Shown: piece after piece, positions 62,801 to 64,000 of the stretch
Layout: every line of letters begins with the position of its first letter
Position numbering within the stretch: position 1 is the first letter of the stretch
NCBI RefSeq assembly: GCF_964204865.1
Contig: NC_135259.1
Location: 22,268,974 to 22,332,973, forward strand
Origin: Styela clava
Taxonomy: Eukaryota; Chordata; Ascidiacea; Stolidobranchia; Styelidae
DNA: 64,000 bases
Direction of reading: 5' to 3'
Program-made: the position numbers and the translations under genes
The notes under the pieces: generated by a model
Told to the model about the DNA's origin: nothing
The model's input: only the letters and a program-made list of their open reading frames with translations
Database searches by the model: none

Positions 62801-64000
62801 ATGTAATAAACTGAGTTGGCAATGCGAAGCTGAAAAGATTCAGGCGCTCCTGAACATGATAGCTCAGTGCTCGCAAACCTATAGAGCATTGGTTCTAAAA
62901 CTAAAAAAAGAGGCGTAGACAAGTTTTTGAGAGGCGTGGAGCTAATTAGAAATATTTGTTAGATTTAATCTTGCCAGGCTTATTTTGGATATTTTCAACG
63001 TGTTCATAAAACATACTTTCGCCTTACTATCTGTTATTTGTAGCTTATAGTTAGCTGGGTATTTTTGGGGTGGGGCGCGAGACTAGACAAATTTTAAAAA
63101 GGGGGCACGTTCATAAAACCTACTTTCGGCTTTCTATCTCTTATTTGTAGCTATTGTTAGCTAGCATGTTTTGAACCACTGCTATAGAGTATTGTTTGGA
63201 GTGGGAAATGCAATAAAAAAAAAAATCAAAGGCCGATTTAATTTAAATGTTTATTAAAACCAAAGTTGGGGATTCCCCACCTTTGTCCCTCCTCCTGTCT
63301 CCCCTGTCTTCTTTCTCCGGTTCAGGTTCGGCCGATGGTGGCGGCCCGAAGCCTGTTGGAAGTCCAAACGCAGAAAAATCTATTTCCTCTACAACATATT
63401 CATCTTCCTGTTCACGGCGTTGACGAAGAACCTGAGAGGTGGATAGATGGTTAATATTTACTCCGACCAAGGATATGTTATCAATATCAGTGTAATGAAG
63501 GGTGCATGAGCCCACCAAGACTGACGGGCCATGTGAGTGTGACGTAAAAAGTTACATTTCATGGATATAATTCATTTAAAATGTCACAAAAGCAAAAGTG
63601 GAAAACAATATGCTTCGTGACAAAACTATATTTGATCCTAAACAAATTCCGTTGGTTATTTTTCAGCTCAAACATCAAAGTTTGGTTTTAGTTTGGTGGT
63701 GGCAGCATGAGACGGGCCAGATTGAATTACCCAACAGGCCAGATTAGGACCGTACTTTTCCCATGTCCTGGGCTGTATTTGACATCCCAGGTCATGCTCA
63801 GCCATCTGGGAAAATGCTAGTTACCATAAATACAATAAAGGGTGCTCCCGTAGTATGTGCATCAGGATGTCGCACAACCTAATAATCCTAACCTGGTACA
63901 CATACTATGTTCAGGTTGTGCGTCATCTTGGTACACATACTACGGGGGCACCCAATAAAGATAGATCCTGACCTCGTCTCTTTTTTTCTTATATTCCATA
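59824..64000 (-). CDS. RD-dipeptide-rich nuclear protein with acidic His-Glu repeat tail, 5' incomplete
   Basis: Exons seen are 64000-63973 (partial), 63431-63281, 62362-62256, 60903-60774 and 60464-59824, with matching phases 0,1,0,1. The order of regions is: basic EYKKKRDE; a short hydrophobic motif EIDFSAFGLPTGFGPP; a highly charged Arg-Asp block (about 80 residues of RDRD, RRDD, REDR type) typical of splicing-related RS/RD/RE proteins; a bipartite basic stretch SKRRKLED; then about 210 acidic, Ser/Gln/His-rich residues with many copies of S/A-H-E. The last residues are PEEVAMEE. A nuclear, RNA-processing role is likely by composition only. I do not recognise the family, and the N-terminus (possibly an RNA-binding or zinc-finger domain) lies beyond the window. 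Introns contain family B and C MITEs. Confidence 0.8.
60605..60716. mobile_element. Family C MITE, right half only, in RD-rich gene intron
   Basis: From TAGCTAAAACATCAAAATTT to GTTTGCCCATGTCAG. The left half is lost. It ends 57 bp from the donor of the SKRRKLE exon. Confidence 0.8.
61192..61556 (+). repeat. Family F dispersed repeat, copy 2, in RD-rich gene intron
   Basis: Begins GTGGACATAACGATCGTTTT and ends CGTGTCCATATATTTGGG, with the short palindrome GTACGGTATACCGTAC near its end. Confidence 0.8.
61890..62105. mobile_element. Family B MITE, long form, in RD-rich gene intron
   Basis: Starts GGGGTACTCCCGTAGTTTGTG and ends CATACTTCTGGAGCGCC; same interior as the copy at 24175. Confidence 0.85.
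62887..63181. mobile_element. hAT-type MITE with perfect duplication, RD-rich gene intron
   Basis: CATTGGTTCTAAAAC to GTTTTGAACCACTG, flanked by CTATAGAG on both sides (62879-62886, 63182-63189). A ~65-bp internal direct repeat (TACTTTCGCCTTACTATCT) is present. Confidence 0.92.
63510..63772. mobile_element. Family C MITE, eroded ends, RD-rich gene intron
   Basis: Interior marker GACGGGCCATGTGAGTGTGA and GGCAGCATGAGACGGGCC; right end TTTTCCCATGTCCTG. Confidence 0.8.
63841..63952. mobile_element. Family B MITE with perfect 8-bp duplication
   Basis: 112 bp, GGTGCTCCCGTAGTATGTG to CATACTACGGGGGCACC, flanked by CAATAAAG on both sides (63833-63840, 63953-63960). It sits 20 bp from the donor of the partial first exon of the RD-rich gene. 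Confidence 0.93.

Overview
The window is nuclear DNA from an animal. It has spliced protein genes with GT-AG introns, moderate AT-richness and very many short transposon relics. A tunicate (ascidian-like chordate) is my best inference, with moderate confidence. The support is a single WASF/WAVE gene, a C19orf47 (SAM-domain) orthologue, and a strong 3' splice acceptor 5-50 bases before each of the five visible start codons, as expected where leaders are added by SL trans-splicing. No tRNA, rRNA, CRISPR or prokaryotic feature was seen.

Six protein genes were found, all on the minus strand. From right to left they are: (1) an RD-rich nuclear protein with an acidic His-Glu repeat tail, 5' incomplete (59824-64000); (2) a C19orf47-like SAM-domain protein, two exons (48802-50212); (3) WASF/WAVE, eight coding exons with a 4.8-kb first intron (36934-45836); (4) the chromatin remodeller HELLS/LSH as one uninterrupted 790-codon exon (29758-32130); (5) a secreted/ER 2-Cys peroxiredoxin of the PRDX4 type, six exons (22241-27666); (6) an unrecognised 437-aa protein with C-terminal TPR-like helices, six exons with matching phases (9919-17060). 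Gene spacing is in kilobases, so this is not an operon. The functions are unrelated: splicing-type nuclear factor, actin nucleation, DNA methylation/chromatin, peroxide removal.

The rest is dominated by repeats. Family B is a 105-240 bp palindromic MITE with 8-bp target duplications and more than 20 copies. It carries an AAGATGGCG motif in its ends and a TTAGGGTT-like core. Family C is a set of hAT-type MITEs (ends CAGGGGTGGGCA or CAGYGGTTCCCAAA), several with perfect 8-bp duplications. Family A is a ~300-bp element ending in (GACA)n plus a small hairpin, with five full copies. Family S is a tRNA-derived SINE. There are also two non-LTR 3' tails with (TTGA)n ends, a 47-bp minisatellite, and three decayed hAT transposase C-termini.

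The most interesting observations are these: a family B copy sits exactly on a splice donor of the TPR gene; transposons abut the 3' ends of three genes and the promoter of PRDX4; every start codon has an acceptor next to it; and HELLS has no introns in its coding region.
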